Source: Calditrichota bacterium (GTDB lineage Bacteria > Calditrichota > Calditrichia > Calditrichales > Calditrichaceae). Taken from it: a DNA stretch of 64,000 bases. Shown here piece by piece: positions 34,036 to 44,122 of the stretch. The stretch covers positions 83,174-147,173 of the forward strand of contig JAJRSO010000020.1 of NCBI GenBank assembly GCA_024278755.1, read 5' to 3'. Position 1 is the stretch's first letter, and the number at the start of each line of letters is the position of its first letter. Position numbers and translations under genes: made by a program. Below the pieces are notes generated by a model that ran no database searches, was not told where the DNA came from, and worked only from the letters and a program-made list of their open reading frames with translations.

Positions 34036-36087
34036 GTGGATATAAAATTAAAACACGTTTATCTGCTGCTTTTTAGCGGCATGCTTTTCCTGAATGGAAA
34101 TTATTTGTATGGAAAAAAAATGAATTCATATAAGAATCTCATGCCGGTTCCGGCTAAAATGAGCGTTTCGGAAGGCTGCTTTAGGCTGGATAGCTCTTTT
34201 GCGGTTAGTGTAAATCGCTCATATCCGCGTTTGGATAGGGCGGTGGGACGGACCATCCAACGGCTGGCCGGGCGAACCGGTCTGTTTTTGCCCCAGTCCT
34301 TTTTTAATGTGCAGGAAAGCCAGGATTCTGTGAATTTTAAAATATCGGTATCCGATACCGCAAAAATTCGTTTCGGAATAAATGAGACCTATCGGTTAAC
34401 CGTAACAGATAATCAAATTCTGCTAACCGCGGTTACGGATATCGGGGCAATTCGCGGTTTGGAAACATTTTTACAATTACTCGATTCGGATGAGAAAGGA
34501 TATTTCTTCCCGGCCGTGCAAATAACGGATGCGCCCCGCTTTCCTTGGCGCGGCCTGCTTATCGACGCCTGCCGTCATTTTATGCCGCCCGAGGTTATCA
34601 AACGCAATCTGGATGGTATGGCTGCTGTAAAAATGAATGTACTGCACTGGCATTTATCGGAAGATCAGGGTTTTCGTGTGGAATGTAAAACCTTTCCCAA
34701 ACTGCATCAAAAAGGCTCGGACGGTTTGTACTACACACAAACTCAGATAAAAGAGATTATTCGCTATGCCAATGATCGGGGGATTCGTGTAATTCCGGAG
34801 TTTGATTTACCAGGCCACGCCACCAGCTGGCTTGCCGCATATCCCAAATTGGCTTCGGCCCCAGGGCCTTATCATATTGAGCGCGGCTGGGGTGTAAAGG
34901 ATCCGGTATTTAATCCGGCTAGCGAACAGACCTACACCTTCCTTGACGCCTTTTTTAAAGAGATGAGCGCTTTGTTTAATGATGATTATATTCATATCGG
35001 CGGGGATGAGAATAACGGCAAACAGTGGGATGCCAATCCTGAAATCCAGAAATTTATGAAAAGTAAAGGCTTCAAAGATAATCATGCCTTGCAAAATTAT
35101 TTTAATGAACAGCTGCTTGCCATTTTAACCCGCTATCATAAAAAAATGATCGGCTGGGATGAAATTTTACATGAAAATATGCCTAAGGATATTGTTTTGC
35201 AGTCATGGCGCGGTAAGGAGGCCATGATTAAAGCGGCCCAACGCGGCTACCGCAGTTTGCTTTCCAACGGCTATTATATTGATTTAATTCAACCGGCCTT
35301 CGTACATTATCTAAACGATCCGCTGCCGGAAGATTCGCCTTTAACAGCGGAACAGAAAAAATCCATCCTCGGCGGGGAGGCAACCATGTGGAGCGAATTA
35401 GTATCTGCCGAAAATATTGATTCCCGTATCTGGCCGCGCACGGCCGCCATTGCCGAGCGTTTCTGGTCGCCGGTTTCCGTCCGTGATGTGGACGACATGT
35501 ACCGGCGCCTGGAAATACTTAGTTTTCATCTGGAAGAGCTTGGCCTGTCACACAAAAAAAATTATGAAATGATGTTACGCCGCTTAACAGGCGGAGGCGA
35601 TATTACTGCTCTTAAAACACTGGTCGATGTGCTTGAACCGATAAAAAACTATACACGGCACCGCCAGCGCAAACTATATTCTTACACCCCCTTAACGCGG
35701 GTAGTAGACGCCGCTAGGCCGGATGCCGCGGTTGCCCGTAATTTTCGTAAAAGGGTAGCCGCCTTTCTGAAAACCGGAGGAAAGAATCATAAAATGGGGG
35801 CGGAACTTGAAACGGCGCTGACGGTCTGGAAAAATAATTACAAATGTTTAGAACCGATAATTGCCGCCTCACCCGTTTTATGGGAAATTGAACCTATGGC
35901 GCAAAATGTATCACGTTGCGCAGAAATAGGGCTGGAAGCATTAAAGCGCATCAGAAAGGGAGAAAAAGCGGATGCCGTTTGGCTGAATAAAAGCGCAAAT
36001 ATAATTCAAAACGCCAAGAAACCCTGCGCCCAAACCGAATTGATGATTCTTCCGGCCATCGAAGCGCTTAGGGAACAGGTAAGATAA
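34036..36087 (+). CDS. GH20 beta-N-acetylhexosaminidase
   Basis: A 683-residue enzyme. GTG 34036 follows AAGAGGAAAA. The first 26 residues form a signal peptide (YLLLFSGMLFLNGNYLYG). An N-terminal GH20b-type domain covers about 35-165. The catalytic barrel spans about 168-500 with WHLSEDQGFR near 205-214, EFDLPGHATSW and the catalytic pair in HIGGDE (Asp324, Glu325). A helical C-terminal region of about 180 residues is less typical. It removes terminal GlcNAc or GalNAc outside the cytoplasm. It sits between a sodium symporter and a sugar kinase gene, giving a release-import-phosphorylate order. Confidence 0.92.
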   Translation: MDIKLKHVYLLLFSGMLFLNGNYLYGKKMNSYKNLMPVPAKMSVSEGCFRLDSSFAVSVNRSYPRLDRAVGRTIQRLAGRTGLFLPQSFFNVQESQDSVNFKISVSDTAKIRFGINETYRLTVTDNQILLTAVTDIGAIRGLETFLQLLDSDEKGYFFPAVQITDAPRFPWRGLLIDACRHFMPPEVIKRNLDGMAAVKMNVLHWHLSEDQGFRVECKTFPKLHQKGSDGLYYTQTQIKEIIRYANDRGIRVIPEFDLPGHATSWLAAYPKLASAPGPYHIERGWGVKDPVFNPASEQTYTFLDAFFKEMSALFNDDYIHIGGDENNGKQWDANPEIQKFMKSKGFKDNHALQNYFNEQLLAILTRYHKKMIGWDEILHENMPKDIVLQSWRGKEAMIKAAQRGYRSLLSNGYYIDLIQPAFVHYLNDPLPEDSPLTAEQKKSILGGEATMWSELVSAENIDSRIWPRTAAIAERFWSPVSVRDVDDMYRRLEILSFHLEELGLSHKKNYEMMLRRLTGGGDITALKTLVDVLEPIKNYTRHRQRKLYSYTPLTRVVDAARPDAAVARNFRKRVAAFLKTGGKNHKMGAELETALTVWKNNYKCLEPIIAASPVLWEIEPMAQNVSRCAEIGLEALKRIRKGEKADAVWLNKSANIIQNAKKPCAQTELMILPAIEALREQVR

Positions 36088-36179
36088 ACTTTATTTTTAT
36101 ACATCGTTTGCATTGTGCGCACATATAGCGGCGAATTCCCATTTGTGCCGGAACCGAGGGATGCTTAATTTTCAATCTG

Positions 36180-36207
36180 AATAAAACCCATCCGGATGGG
36201 TTTTATT
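36180..36207 (+). terminator. Intrinsic terminator after GH20 gene
   Basis: AATAAAACCCATCC and GGATGGGTTTTATT are a perfect 14-base inverted repeat with no spacer (a short TCCGGA loop would form), ending in a T-rich tail. It may work in both directions. Confidence 0.85.
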
Positions 36208-36328
36208 TCCTTGCCCTTGGATCGTGATAAAGAGTCAAGTTATTCCGGATACTCCGATGCACAGATAAATCGGTATGTTTACCTGCGGCGGAGTCGTTCA
36301 TTTATTGTTTTGGTAATACAGGAGTTGT

Positions 36329-37297
36329 ATGGAAAAGATACATGTTGTACTGGGCGTTGATATTGGCGGAACCAACACAGCGTTTGGATTAGTAAATGCG
36401 GATGGGAAATGCTTACTGAAAGATAAAATTTCGACACAATCGCACAAACCGGTGGAAGCGTTTTTTGAACGGCTGTTTACACAACTGCGTCAGATGCAGC
36501 GGCAGACAAAATCCGAATTTGTAATTAAAGGCGCTGGCATTGGTGCGCCGAACGCTAATTATTATACTGGGTTAATGGAAAATCCTCCCAATCTCGGCTG
36601 GGGAACCGTGGATATTTCACACCATATAAATCAGCATATAAAAGTCCCCGTTGTCATTACCAATGACGCCAACGCGGCCGCGCTGGGCGAACTCTATTTT
36701 GGAGCGGCGCAAAAAATGAAACATTTTTTAGAAATTACGCTCGGTACCGGACTGGGAAGCGGAATTGTGGTGAACGGGGAAGTCCTGTATGGTAGTAACG
36801 GCAGCGCCGGTGAAATGGGACATGTAATCGTTGTTCCGGACGGACGTTTGTGTAGTTGCGGACGGCGCGGTTGTCTCGAAACTTACGTATCTGCCGAAGG
36901 AATTAAAAAGACCGTACTGGAATATTTGGAGGCGTCCCAGACAAGTAGTATCCTACATAAAAAGGATTCTGCCGAAATCACATCAAAGATGATTGCCGAT
37001 GCTGCCAACGAGGGAGACGCTCTGGCGCTTAAAGCATTTGATTTTACCGGAAAGGTTCTGGGCAAGGCCGCAGCAGATGCGGCTGCTTATTTTAGTCCCG
37101 AGGCATTTATCTTGTTTGGCGGGCTGGCTCAGGCAGGGGAATTGCTGCTTACTCCGACGCGAGCCTCCTTTGACCGCTATGTAATAAATTCCTTAAAAGG
37201 GAAAGTCAAAATTCTGCCTTCCGGCTTAAAAGAAGACGAAGCCGCCATTCTGGGAGCCGCTACGCTGGCCTGGCATGAATTTTTTAAGACGAATTGA
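36329..37297 (+). CDS. ROK-family sugar kinase (glucokinase-like)
   Basis: A 322-residue cytoplasmic kinase. The phosphate loop GVDIGGTNTAFGLV is at about 9-22, NDANAAALGE near 111-120 carries the catalytic Asp, GTGLGSG is at about 139-145, and the zinc-binding ROK motif CSCGRRGCLETY is at about 175-186. ROK kinases phosphorylate glucose, N-acetylglucosamine or related sugars. The position after the GH20 and symporter genes favours GlcNAc, while sequence alone fits glucokinase as well. It starts at ATG 36329 after an AGGAG site. It is separated from the GH20 gene by a terminator and so has its own promoter. Confidence 0.9.
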   Translation: MEKIHVVLGVDIGGTNTAFGLVNADGKCLLKDKISTQSHKPVEAFFERLFTQLRQMQRQTKSEFVIKGAGIGAPNANYYTGLMENPPNLGWGTVDISHHINQHIKVPVVITNDANAAALGELYFGAAQKMKHFLEITLGTGLGSGIVVNGEVLYGSNGSAGEMGHVIVVPDGRLCSCGRRGCLETYVSAEGIKKTVLEYLEASQTSSILHKKDSAEITSKMIADAANEGDALALKAFDFTGKVLGKAAADAAAYFSPEAFILFGGLAQAGELLLTPTRASFDRYVINSLKGKVKILPSGLKEDEAAILGAATLAWHEFFKTN

Positions 37298-37307
37298 AAT
37301 CGTAATT

Positions 37308-39197
37308 ATGGCTATTTTAATACTTCGGGATATCTGTATTGCTTTTGGCGGGCAGAAAGTTTTAGAGTCGATTAACCTGCAAATTGAGAAGGGACAGCGT
37401 ATCTGCCTGCTGGGGCGGAATGGTTCCGGAAAATCGACGCTGATGAAAATTATCAGCGGACGGATTACTGCGGACAGCGGAGAACTTCATAAAGAAACGG
37501 CCACAAAAATATCCTATTTTTCTCAGGAAATCCCCCGTGACTTACAGGGTACTGTTTTCGAAATAACCGCGGCCGGTTTGGGTTTGCGGGGAGAGCTTCT
37601 TTTGAAACATCATACATTGGAAAAAGAGGCCCTCCAGGAAACCGCAATCGAACCTGACGTTCACACCCGTTTAAATGAACAGATGGATTTACACAATGTC
37701 TGGCCGGCTGTCGACGAGATAAAAAAGATTCATTCCCGCATGAATCTGAATGCCGATTGGGAATACCAGGCCTTATCCGGAGGACAGAAGCGCCGTGTCC
37801 TGCTGGCGGCCGCGCTCGTATCGCAGCCGGAAATTTTACTTCTGGATGAACCGACCAACCATCTTGATATTGAAACCATTTCCTGGCTTGAGGAATTCCT
37901 GCTGCGTTCGGGTGTAACCCTGCTTTTTGTAACCCATGATCGCAGCCTGTTAAAACGTCTCGCCGACCGGATTATCGAATTAGACCGCGGCCGACTCACA
38001 GACTGGTCATGCGATTACGAAACATTTCTGCAACGTAAACAGGCGGTTTTGGACGCCGAAGAAAAAGAATGGGAAAATTTTGATAAAAAATTAGCCCGTG
38101 AGGAACAGTGGATCCGCAAGGGAATACGGGCGCGGCGCACGCGCAACGAAGGACGGGTACGGGCGCTTGAAAAAATGCGTGAAGAACGGAAGCAACGCCG
38201 AACCCAAGAGGGAACGGCGATACTGCCGGCGGCAGAGGCGGGAAAATCCGGCAAGCTGGTTCTGGAAGCGAAATCTGCTTATTATAGTTACGATGCCAAA
38301 CCGTTAATTGCTGATTTTAGCTGTACCATCCGGCGTGGAGATAAAATTGGCATTATTGGGCCCAATGGATGTGGAAAAACCACCCTGGTAAATCTGCTTT
38401 TAGGACGTATACAACCGCAAAAAGGAAGGATCCGTTTCGGTACAAATTTAGAAACTCTATATTTTGACCAGATGCGCGAGCAATTGGACGAGCATAAATC
38501 AGTTTGGGAAAATGTGCTTCCAAACGGAAATATGGTGTCTGTGAACGGGAAGAATGTCCATATTATCACCTATTTAAAAGATTTTTTATTTACACCGGAA
38601 CGGGCGGCAAGTCCGGTTAGCCAGCTTTCCGGCGGGGAACGCAGCCGGCTTTTGCTGGCGCGTCTGTTTACCAGAGAGGCGAATTTTTTGATATTGGATG
38701 AACCCACCAATGATCTGGATACCGAGACACTTGAATTGCTGGAAGAACTGCTGGCCCGATTTAAAGGCACCGTTATACTTGTTTCCCATGACCGCACATT
38801 TTTAAATAATGTGGTGACCAGTATTTTTGCGTTTTCCGAAAATGGAATGGTAAACGAATTTATAGGGGGCTATGATGACTGGCTGCGGCAACGGAAAACA
38901 AGCGAACCAGCGTTGCCGGCGGCTTCTAAAATAGATAAAAAGAAAACCTATAAAGAAGAAAAAAAGGCTAAGCGCAGGAAAAAACGATCGTTTAAAGAGG
39001 AGCAGGAATATAAAGCGCTGCCGGAGCAGATTGAGTCGCTGGAAGAAGAGCAAAAGGCGATATTTAAGAAAATGTCCGATCCGGGATTTTACCGAGACAG
39101 GGAAGAGGCGTCTGCCCTGAGCGCGCGCCTGAAAACCATCGAAGCGGAACTAACGGCAACGTACGAGCGCTGGGAATATCTGGGCGCTATCGAATAA
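37308..39197 (+). CDS. ABC-F family ATPase (Uup-like)
   Basis: A 629-residue soluble protein with two ABC cassettes and no membrane domain. ATG 37308 is chosen because the homologous start (MAILILRDICIAFGG) begins there; a longer reading from 37275 would overlap the kinase gene. Walker A motifs are GRNGSGKST and GPNGCGKTT, and signature motifs are LSGGQKRR and LSGGERSR. The inter-domain linker is helical and charged, and a C-terminal coiled coil (about 545-629) matches the Uup type. ABC-F proteins act on ribosomes; Uup also influences DNA transactions. It starts 10 bases after the ROK stop, but a functional link is doubtful. Confidence 0.9.
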   Translation: MAILILRDICIAFGGQKVLESINLQIEKGQRICLLGRNGSGKSTLMKIISGRITADSGELHKETATKISYFSQEIPRDLQGTVFEITAAGLGLRGELLLKHHTLEKEALQETAIEPDVHTRLNEQMDLHNVWPAVDEIKKIHSRMNLNADWEYQALSGGQKRRVLLAAALVSQPEILLLDEPTNHLDIETISWLEEFLLRSGVTLLFVTHDRSLLKRLADRIIELDRGRLTDWSCDYETFLQRKQAVLDAEEKEWENFDKKLAREEQWIRKGIRARRTRNEGRVRALEKMREERKQRRTQEGTAILPAAEAGKSGKLVLEAKSAYYSYDAKPLIADFSCTIRRGDKIGIIGPNGCGKTTLVNLLLGRIQPQKGRIRFGTNLETLYFDQMREQLDEHKSVWENVLPNGNMVSVNGKNVHIITYLKDFLFTPERAASPVSQLSGGERSRLLLARLFTREANFLILDEPTNDLDTETLELLEELLARFKGTVILVSHDRTFLNNVVTSIFAFSENGMVNEFIGGYDDWLRQRKTSEPALPAASKIDKKKTYKEEKKAKRRKKRSFKEEQEYKALPEQIESLEEEQKAIFKKMSDPGFYRDREEASALSARLKTIEAELTATYERWEYLGAIE

Positions 39198-39467
39198 CTC
39201 TTTCCGAAATTCGGGAAGTTAGATTGAATACCAGACTGAGAGTTAAACGGATTCCAACGATACAGGGTGTTGATCGAAAATGGTTCCGTTGAAACAGTTT
39301 CGTTTTTTCCGCTAATTTACACGGATAAGTGTAACCAAAAAACGCTGAAAAGCTGATATTTTAGTTTTTATGTTTTATCTCCGCAAACGCGGTGTCTTCA
39401 GCGGTTAGTTTTTTTTGCGACTGATTGGCAGGGATTGCTAAATGTAGGTTGCCCTGTCAGCGGGCGT

Positions 39468-40607
39468 TTAATACAGCTCGTATTTTACCAACCGTCCGTC
39501 CAGTCCGCCGTTGCTGAGCGGTTTTTTCCAGGCCGATCGCAAGCCGATTTTCTTAATATATTTGCGATCGCCAAAATAGATAAATGCTTCCGAACCGGTG
39601 CAGCGTTGCTTTAAAAAGTCCCCGATATTCTTATAAAAACTACTCAGATCCGCTCCCTGTTTCATACGGATGCCATATGGCGGATTAAATACAAGAACCC
39701 GCCCGGTCAAATTGTCTATTTTAAATACATCCTGCTGCCGAATTTGGATAAGATTTTCCTTATCAATTACAGCGCAATTTTGTTTGGCTGTTTTCACCGC
39801 CTTTTTATCCAGGTCGCTGCCGGCAATAAGCCCCTCCGCAACCGGCTTTATTTTACGAAATTCTTCCTTTCGCACCTTTTCCCAAAGACGGGCGTCAAAA
39901 TCCGGCAGTCGCTCAAATCCAAATTTTTTACGCATATAGGCCGAAGGCGTGCGGGATGCGTACAGATAGGATTCGCAGAGCAGGGTGCCGGAACCGCAAA
40001 AGGGATCGTAAAGCGGTTTGCCGCCGTCCCAGCCGGCATATCTGATGATGGATGCGGCCACGGTTTCGGCCATGGGCGCCTGAACGGCATCGAGACGGTA
40101 ACCGCGGCGGTGCAGGGAGCCGCCGGAAGTATCCACGCTGATTACCGCTTCGTTGTTTTCGATGTATAGGTTCAGCCATAAATCGGGATTCCGGGTGTCG
40201 ATGGAAGGCCGGCTGCCGGTGCGTTCTCTAAAATAGTCCACTACGGCGTCTTTTAGCCGCAGGGCGGCGTATTTGGAGTGGCGGATATTGCTTTGTGTAA
40301 CCGAAGCAAAAACCGCAAAGGTTTGGCCGGGATTTAAAAAATCTTCCCATTTTATTTGCAGGGCGGTGGAATACAAATACTTGTCGGAGTGACAATTAAA
40401 CTGTAAAAGCGGAGCCAGCACACGATTGATTAAGCGCGCCTGTAAATTAATTTTATAAAGCGTTTTTTGGGAAGCGTTAAAATAGACTCCCCGGTAGGCC
40501 GGGCTAATTTCTTCCGCTCCCAATGCCGTGAGTTCTTCTTCCACAATATCCAAAATATCGTTGGCGGCCTGAGCAAAATAACGCTTTGTTTTTTGATAAT
40601 TGTACAT
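39468..40607 (-). CDS. THUMP-domain RNA N2-guanine methyltransferase (RlmL/YpsC-like)
   Basis: A 379-residue protein. The N-terminus (about 1-170) fits a ferredoxin-like plus THUMP RNA-binding region. The C-terminal half is a class I SAM methyltransferase with DPFCGSGTLLCES near 200-212 and the catalytic NPPYGIRM near 305-312. The NPPY motif means an exocyclic amine is methylated, as in 23S rRNA G2445. Length matches the single-domain YpsC/RlmL type rather than the larger fused E. coli enzyme. ATG 40607 is the start. It lies downstream of the acyl-CoA dehydrogenase gene on the same strand with a 141-base gap. Confidence 0.88.
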   Translation of the reverse strand: MYNYQKTKRYFAQAANDILDIVEEELTALGAEEISPAYRGVYFNASQKTLYKINLQARLINRVLAPLLQFNCHSDKYLYSTALQIKWEDFLNPGQTFAVFASVTQSNIRHSKYAALRLKDAVVDYFRERTGSRPSIDTRNPDLWLNLYIENNEAVISVDTSGGSLHRRGYRLDAVQAPMAETVAASIIRYAGWDGGKPLYDPFCGSGTLLCESYLYASRTPSAYMRKKFGFERLPDFDARLWEKVRKEEFRKIKPVAEGLIAGSDLDKKAVKTAKQNCAVIDKENLIQIRQQDVFKIDNLTGRVLVFNPPYGIRMKQGADLSSFYKNIGDFLKQRCTGSEAFIYFGDRKYIKKIGLRSAWKKPLSNGGLDGRLVKYELY

Positions 40608-40748
40608 TTATTTCTTTCGTTTAATGGCGTCTGAAAAATCTTCGGCGCGTTCAGGATCAGGTTTGTTCTTCGGGCCTGTAAATGGTTGCCGATTTTATTT
40701 TAAATCAGCCTTCTATTGCAGGCTTGCGCCCTGTATACCGCGCCGGGG

Positions 40749-42446
40749 TTATCGGTTCATTTCATAGGCGTCTATTAATGCATATACATGATTTTCCAGA
40801 ATGCGTTTAAACCGCTCCGTGTCTGTAACCGGTTTGCGCAACATCTGCTTGCAAATTTTTTGCTGCAATTTGGTGCTGCTTGTTTTGGAATAGAGCTGCA
40901 TGGCAAATTTGGAAAAATCACGAATCATAAAATCGAATATCTGATCGATAAGATCCGTATCAATATTTAAAAGTTTTGCGTTTTCGATTATCAATTGCCC
41001 GTATACGACCAGGGTAAAAAGCTCACCGAGATTAAGCAAGAAATCGAAATCTTTAATTTGTTCTTTGTTGGGTTTCGCTGCGACCAACAGAAGTTTCAGC
41101 AGCCGGATTTGTTTTTTAAAGATAGCAATATTGGGTAAGGCGAGGCTGTTATAAGTGGTTTTGTAATCATGAAATTTAATTTTTCCCAATCCCCGCGTAG
41201 GCCCCTGGGCAAATAGAAAATCGTCATTTTTGGGTTCACTGACAGTAGCAATTTCCGGGTATTCTCCCGGTTTGAAAAAATAGTTGGCCATAAACTTGAT
41301 AATTAAGGCCATATTCACATGCACGGTGCCTTCCAGCTTGGGCAGGGCGCGAATATCGCGGGCTGCCGATTCGAAAAACATATCTTTTTCAAACCCCTTG
41401 GCGGCGATGATATCCCAAAGCAGGTTAATCACCTCTTCTCCCTGAGACGTGACCTTCATTTTTACCATGGGATTGTATAATAAATAGCGGCGGTCTTGCA
41501 GGGAAGCGCTGCGAAAATAATCGGAGGCGCGCAAGGCAAACAGTTTCATCGCTGTCAGACGGGTGTAGGCGTCTACAAAAAATTGTTTAATATGCGTAAA
41601 TTCGGTAACCGTGTGTTTGAATAAAACCCGTTTCGATGCGTGGTTCACCGCTTCGTACAAAGCATGCGTACACATGCCGATGGAGGCCCAGCCTAAATTG
41701 TATTTTCCTACATTTACCGTATTCAGGCCGGCGTCCCAGGCATTCTGTCCCCGCGACAAAATATCCGCTTCGGTAACAGGGTAGTCGCTCAGTTTAATCT
41801 CGGCCACATAATTTTGAGAGTTGACCACATTCTGTACACATTCATAATTTTTATGTTCCGGCCGGACGGTGAAAAAAACGTATTTATCATTTTCTTTCAT
41901 CCTTCCGAATACAGAAACAAGCGCGGCTTTATTGCCGTTTCCGATATAATATTTGCTGCCGCTGGCCCGGTAGTTTCCGTTGCCATCGGGCGTTAAAACC
42001 ATATCGGTGGTGTAAATATCGGCGCCGTGTTCTTTTTCGGAAAGACCAAAGGCAAAGATGCCGCCATCTTTTAATAACTGGGCGGTTTCTGTTTTAACGG
42101 CTTCGTTGTCGCTCATCCAAATCGGGCCCAGCCCCAAAATGGTAACCTGCCACACATACCAGTAATTCAGTCCGTAAAACCCCAGGATTTCATTTAGCTG
42201 CGCGTTACGGTAGGTGTCCCAGCGGGCATTTTCTGAGCCGTATTGTTCCGGCGTTAAAAAAGAAGCGAAAAGGCTTTCCTGTTTTGCAAATTCAATAAAA
42301 TCGGCATACCAGATCCGTTCACGATCGTCTTCCTTTAGCTTGTCCAGACCTTTGCTTTCGAAAAAAGAAATAGTTTTTTGTAAGATTTCTCTGGAAAAAT
42401 CATCCAGATGATCGCGTGCGTCTTTTTTTGGATTCAGTAAAAGCAT
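40749..42446 (-). CDS. Acyl-CoA dehydrogenase family protein
   Basis: A 565-residue flavoprotein. ATG 42446 is chosen because AGGAGAGG lies just before it; an in-frame upstream reading to 42626 would be AT-rich and unlike the family. The middle has family motifs: FAFGLSEKEHGADIYTTD (flavin and substrate region), SGSKYYIGNGNKA and the helical C-domain with KRVLFKHTVTEFTHIKQFFVDAYTRL. A C-terminal helical extension of about 130 residues follows, longer than a standard 380-residue enzyme. It would oxidise an acyl-CoA and pass electrons to an electron-transfer flavoprotein. No ETF or thiolase gene is nearby, so the substrate is unknown. Confidence 0.87.
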   Translation of the reverse strand: MLLLNPKKDARDHLDDFSREILQKTISFFESKGLDKLKEDDRERIWYADFIEFAKQESLFASFLTPEQYGSENARWDTYRNAQLNEILGFYGLNYWYVWQVTILGLGPIWMSDNEAVKTETAQLLKDGGIFAFGLSEKEHGADIYTTDMVLTPDGNGNYRASGSKYYIGNGNKAALVSVFGRMKENDKYVFFTVRPEHKNYECVQNVVNSQNYVAEIKLSDYPVTEADILSRGQNAWDAGLNTVNVGKYNLGWASIGMCTHALYEAVNHASKRVLFKHTVTEFTHIKQFFVDAYTRLTAMKLFALRASDYFRSASLQDRRYLLYNPMVKMKVTSQGEEVINLLWDIIAAKGFEKDMFFESAARDIRALPKLEGTVHVNMALIIKFMANYFFKPGEYPEIATVSEPKNDDFLFAQGPTRGLGKIKFHDYKTTYNSLALPNIAIFKKQIRLLKLLLVAAKPNKEQIKDFDFLLNLGELFTLVVYGQLIIENAKLLNIDTDLIDQIFDFMIRDFSKFAMQLYSKTSSTKLQQKICKQMLRKPVTDTERFKRILENHVYALIDAYEMNR

Positions 42447-42607
42447 TTTATCCTCTCCTATATTATTCCGTCGGATGCATGACCAAAAGATACTAACAAA
42501 ACGGCAATAGAATATAATTTTTTTAATTTCATTTTGCGGGAAATAATTGACCCGGAACGGAAACATATTAAATTTACCGGAAGAGTAAAAGCAATGAGGA
42601 TAAAAAC

Positions 42608-43210
42608 ATGCGCCATAAAACCGCAAAAATAATGCTGGTGATTTACCTGATTGTTTTTTCCGTCTGTGCTGTCAATCCGTACAGCCGCACAGTGTGGTGG
42701 GCCGAAAATATCCCTATTATACTTATTGTCCTGCTGTTGGTCGTATTGTTTAGGTATTTTAAGTTTTCTCCGACAGCTTATGTTCTGATGTCTTTTTTAC
42801 TCATTCTGCATACAATCGGCGGGCATTTTACCTTCGAGCGCGTTCCTTTTGATTTTATAAACGATCTGCTTGGATCCAGCCGCAATCAGTATGATCGGCT
42901 GGCACATTTTACGGTAGGGTTTTACGCCTTTCCCATCGCTGAGCTTCTGTTAGAGAAAAAACTGGTACGATCAAAAACGGTTTTACTTTTATTTCCGGTT
43001 CTGGCCGTGTTTACTATAGCCAGCGTTTACGAAATTATCGAATGGCTGTATGCTTTATCGGCCGATTCCGCTTCCGGTATCGCAATGCTGGGTTCGCAGG
43101 GCGATATTTGGGACGCCCAAAAGGATATGTTGGCGGATGGTTTGGGCGCGGTTTTTGCCACGGCTTTGTTTTACGTATATAATGTAACGATGATTAAGAA
43201 AATAAGATAG
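42608..43210 (+). CDS. DUF2238 (YjdF-like) membrane protein
   Basis: A 200-residue protein with about five or six membrane helices. The family signature is clear: HTIGGHFTFERVPFD near 69-83, NQYDRLAHFTVGFY near 93-106, YEIIEWLYAL and GSQGDIWDAQKDMLADGLGA near the end. Biochemical function is unknown. It is divergent from the acyl-CoA dehydrogenase gene and is followed 68 bases on by a LysE-like gene. Confidence 0.85.
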   Translation: MRHKTAKIMLVIYLIVFSVCAVNPYSRTVWWAENIPIILIVLLLVVLFRYFKFSPTAYVLMSFLLILHTIGGHFTFERVPFDFINDLLGSSRNQYDRLAHFTVGFYAFPIAELLLEKKLVRSKTVLLLFPVLAVFTIASVYEIIEWLYALSADSASGIAMLGSQGDIWDAQKDMLADGLGAVFATALFYVYNVTMIKKIR

Positions 43211-43278
43211 CCGTTGTTTTGTATTGTTCCGTAAAGTAGTTTTTTAACCCTATAAACGAAGGTGGGTTTCTTCCTGAT

Positions 43279-44076
43279 ATGGAAACGCTGTTAACGATTG
43301 CTCTTGCCGGACTCTTTGCCGGATTCATCTTTTCTGTTCCCGTTGCCGGCCCGATTAGTATATTAATTACCTCATATGCCTTAAAAGGGAAGTTTAATTT
43401 TGCGCTGGTTACTGCCATTGGAGCCGCGCTGGTTGATTCCCTTTACTGTTTTATCGCCGTTTTCGGGTTTAGCCAGCTTTACATCTTGTATCAGCCCCTG
43501 GTGCCGTACACGCTTTTGGGCGGCGCCTTTTTTATGACGGTGTTGGGTTATAAAATTATTCATATGCATATAAAACTCGATTCGGATGACGCCGGAGAAA
43601 AACCGAAATTGCGAAAGCGCGGACGATTTCTTACCGGAATTATGGTAAGTCTGCTAAATCCATCCCTGTTTTTCGGCTGGCTGACGTCTTCTTTTGTTAT
43701 TATGTCTTTTACGGCCTCACTAGGAATAAATATCGGCGGTTTGGACACCTCTTTGGGAAAAGCGGTTGAGTCCATTCAAAATGATCCTGTGGCGATTTCA
43801 CAACAGGCATCGCCCGATGCAGAACTTTCTACGCTTCAAAAAGACAGCGACGGAAATCCGGTGCATCCTCTTATTTATAGTCTGGCTTATGCCTTAGCGG
43901 TAGGGATGGGAAGTATTATCTGGTTTTTTAATTTTTCTAAATTTCTTGTAAAGCACCGCCATAAACTGAAAATCGATATCATTGATAAAATCATTCATCT
44001 GCTTGGGTTTGGTTTATGGGCCTTTGCCTTGTATCTCAGTTACAGCGCGTTGCGCATGATAGGCTTGTTTACTTAG
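43279..44076 (+). CDS. LysE-family-like exporter
   Basis: A 265-residue membrane protein. The first 90 residues fit the LysE/RhtB pattern (GLFAGFIFSVPVAGPISILITSYALKG; ALVTAIGAALVDSLYCF). A loop of about 60 hydrophilic residues in the middle (near 160-205) is longer than usual for this family. Five or six helices are predicted in total. LysE proteins export amino acids. The substrate cannot be named here. It is probably cotranscribed with the aldehyde dehydrogenase gene 46 bases downstream. Confidence 0.7.
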   Translation: METLLTIALAGLFAGFIFSVPVAGPISILITSYALKGKFNFALVTAIGAALVDSLYCFIAVFGFSQLYILYQPLVPYTLLGGAFFMTVLGYKIIHMHIKLDSDDAGEKPKLRKRGRFLTGIMVSLLNPSLFFGWLTSSFVIMSFTASLGINIGGLDTSLGKAVESIQNDPVAISQQASPDAELSTLQKDSDGNPVHPLIYSLAYALAVGMGSIIWFFNFSKFLVKHRHKLKIDIIDKIIHLLGFGLWAFALYLSYSALRMIGLFT

Positions 44077-44122
44077 TTCTTGCCATGATGATTTAAGAGA
44101 AAACCAAAAACGGGAATGTAAA

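Noticed and set aside
42447..42626. N-terminal extension of the acyl-CoA dehydrogenase
   Set aside because: The extra 60 codons are AT-rich, unlike the family, and a strong ribosome site lies just before ATG 42446.
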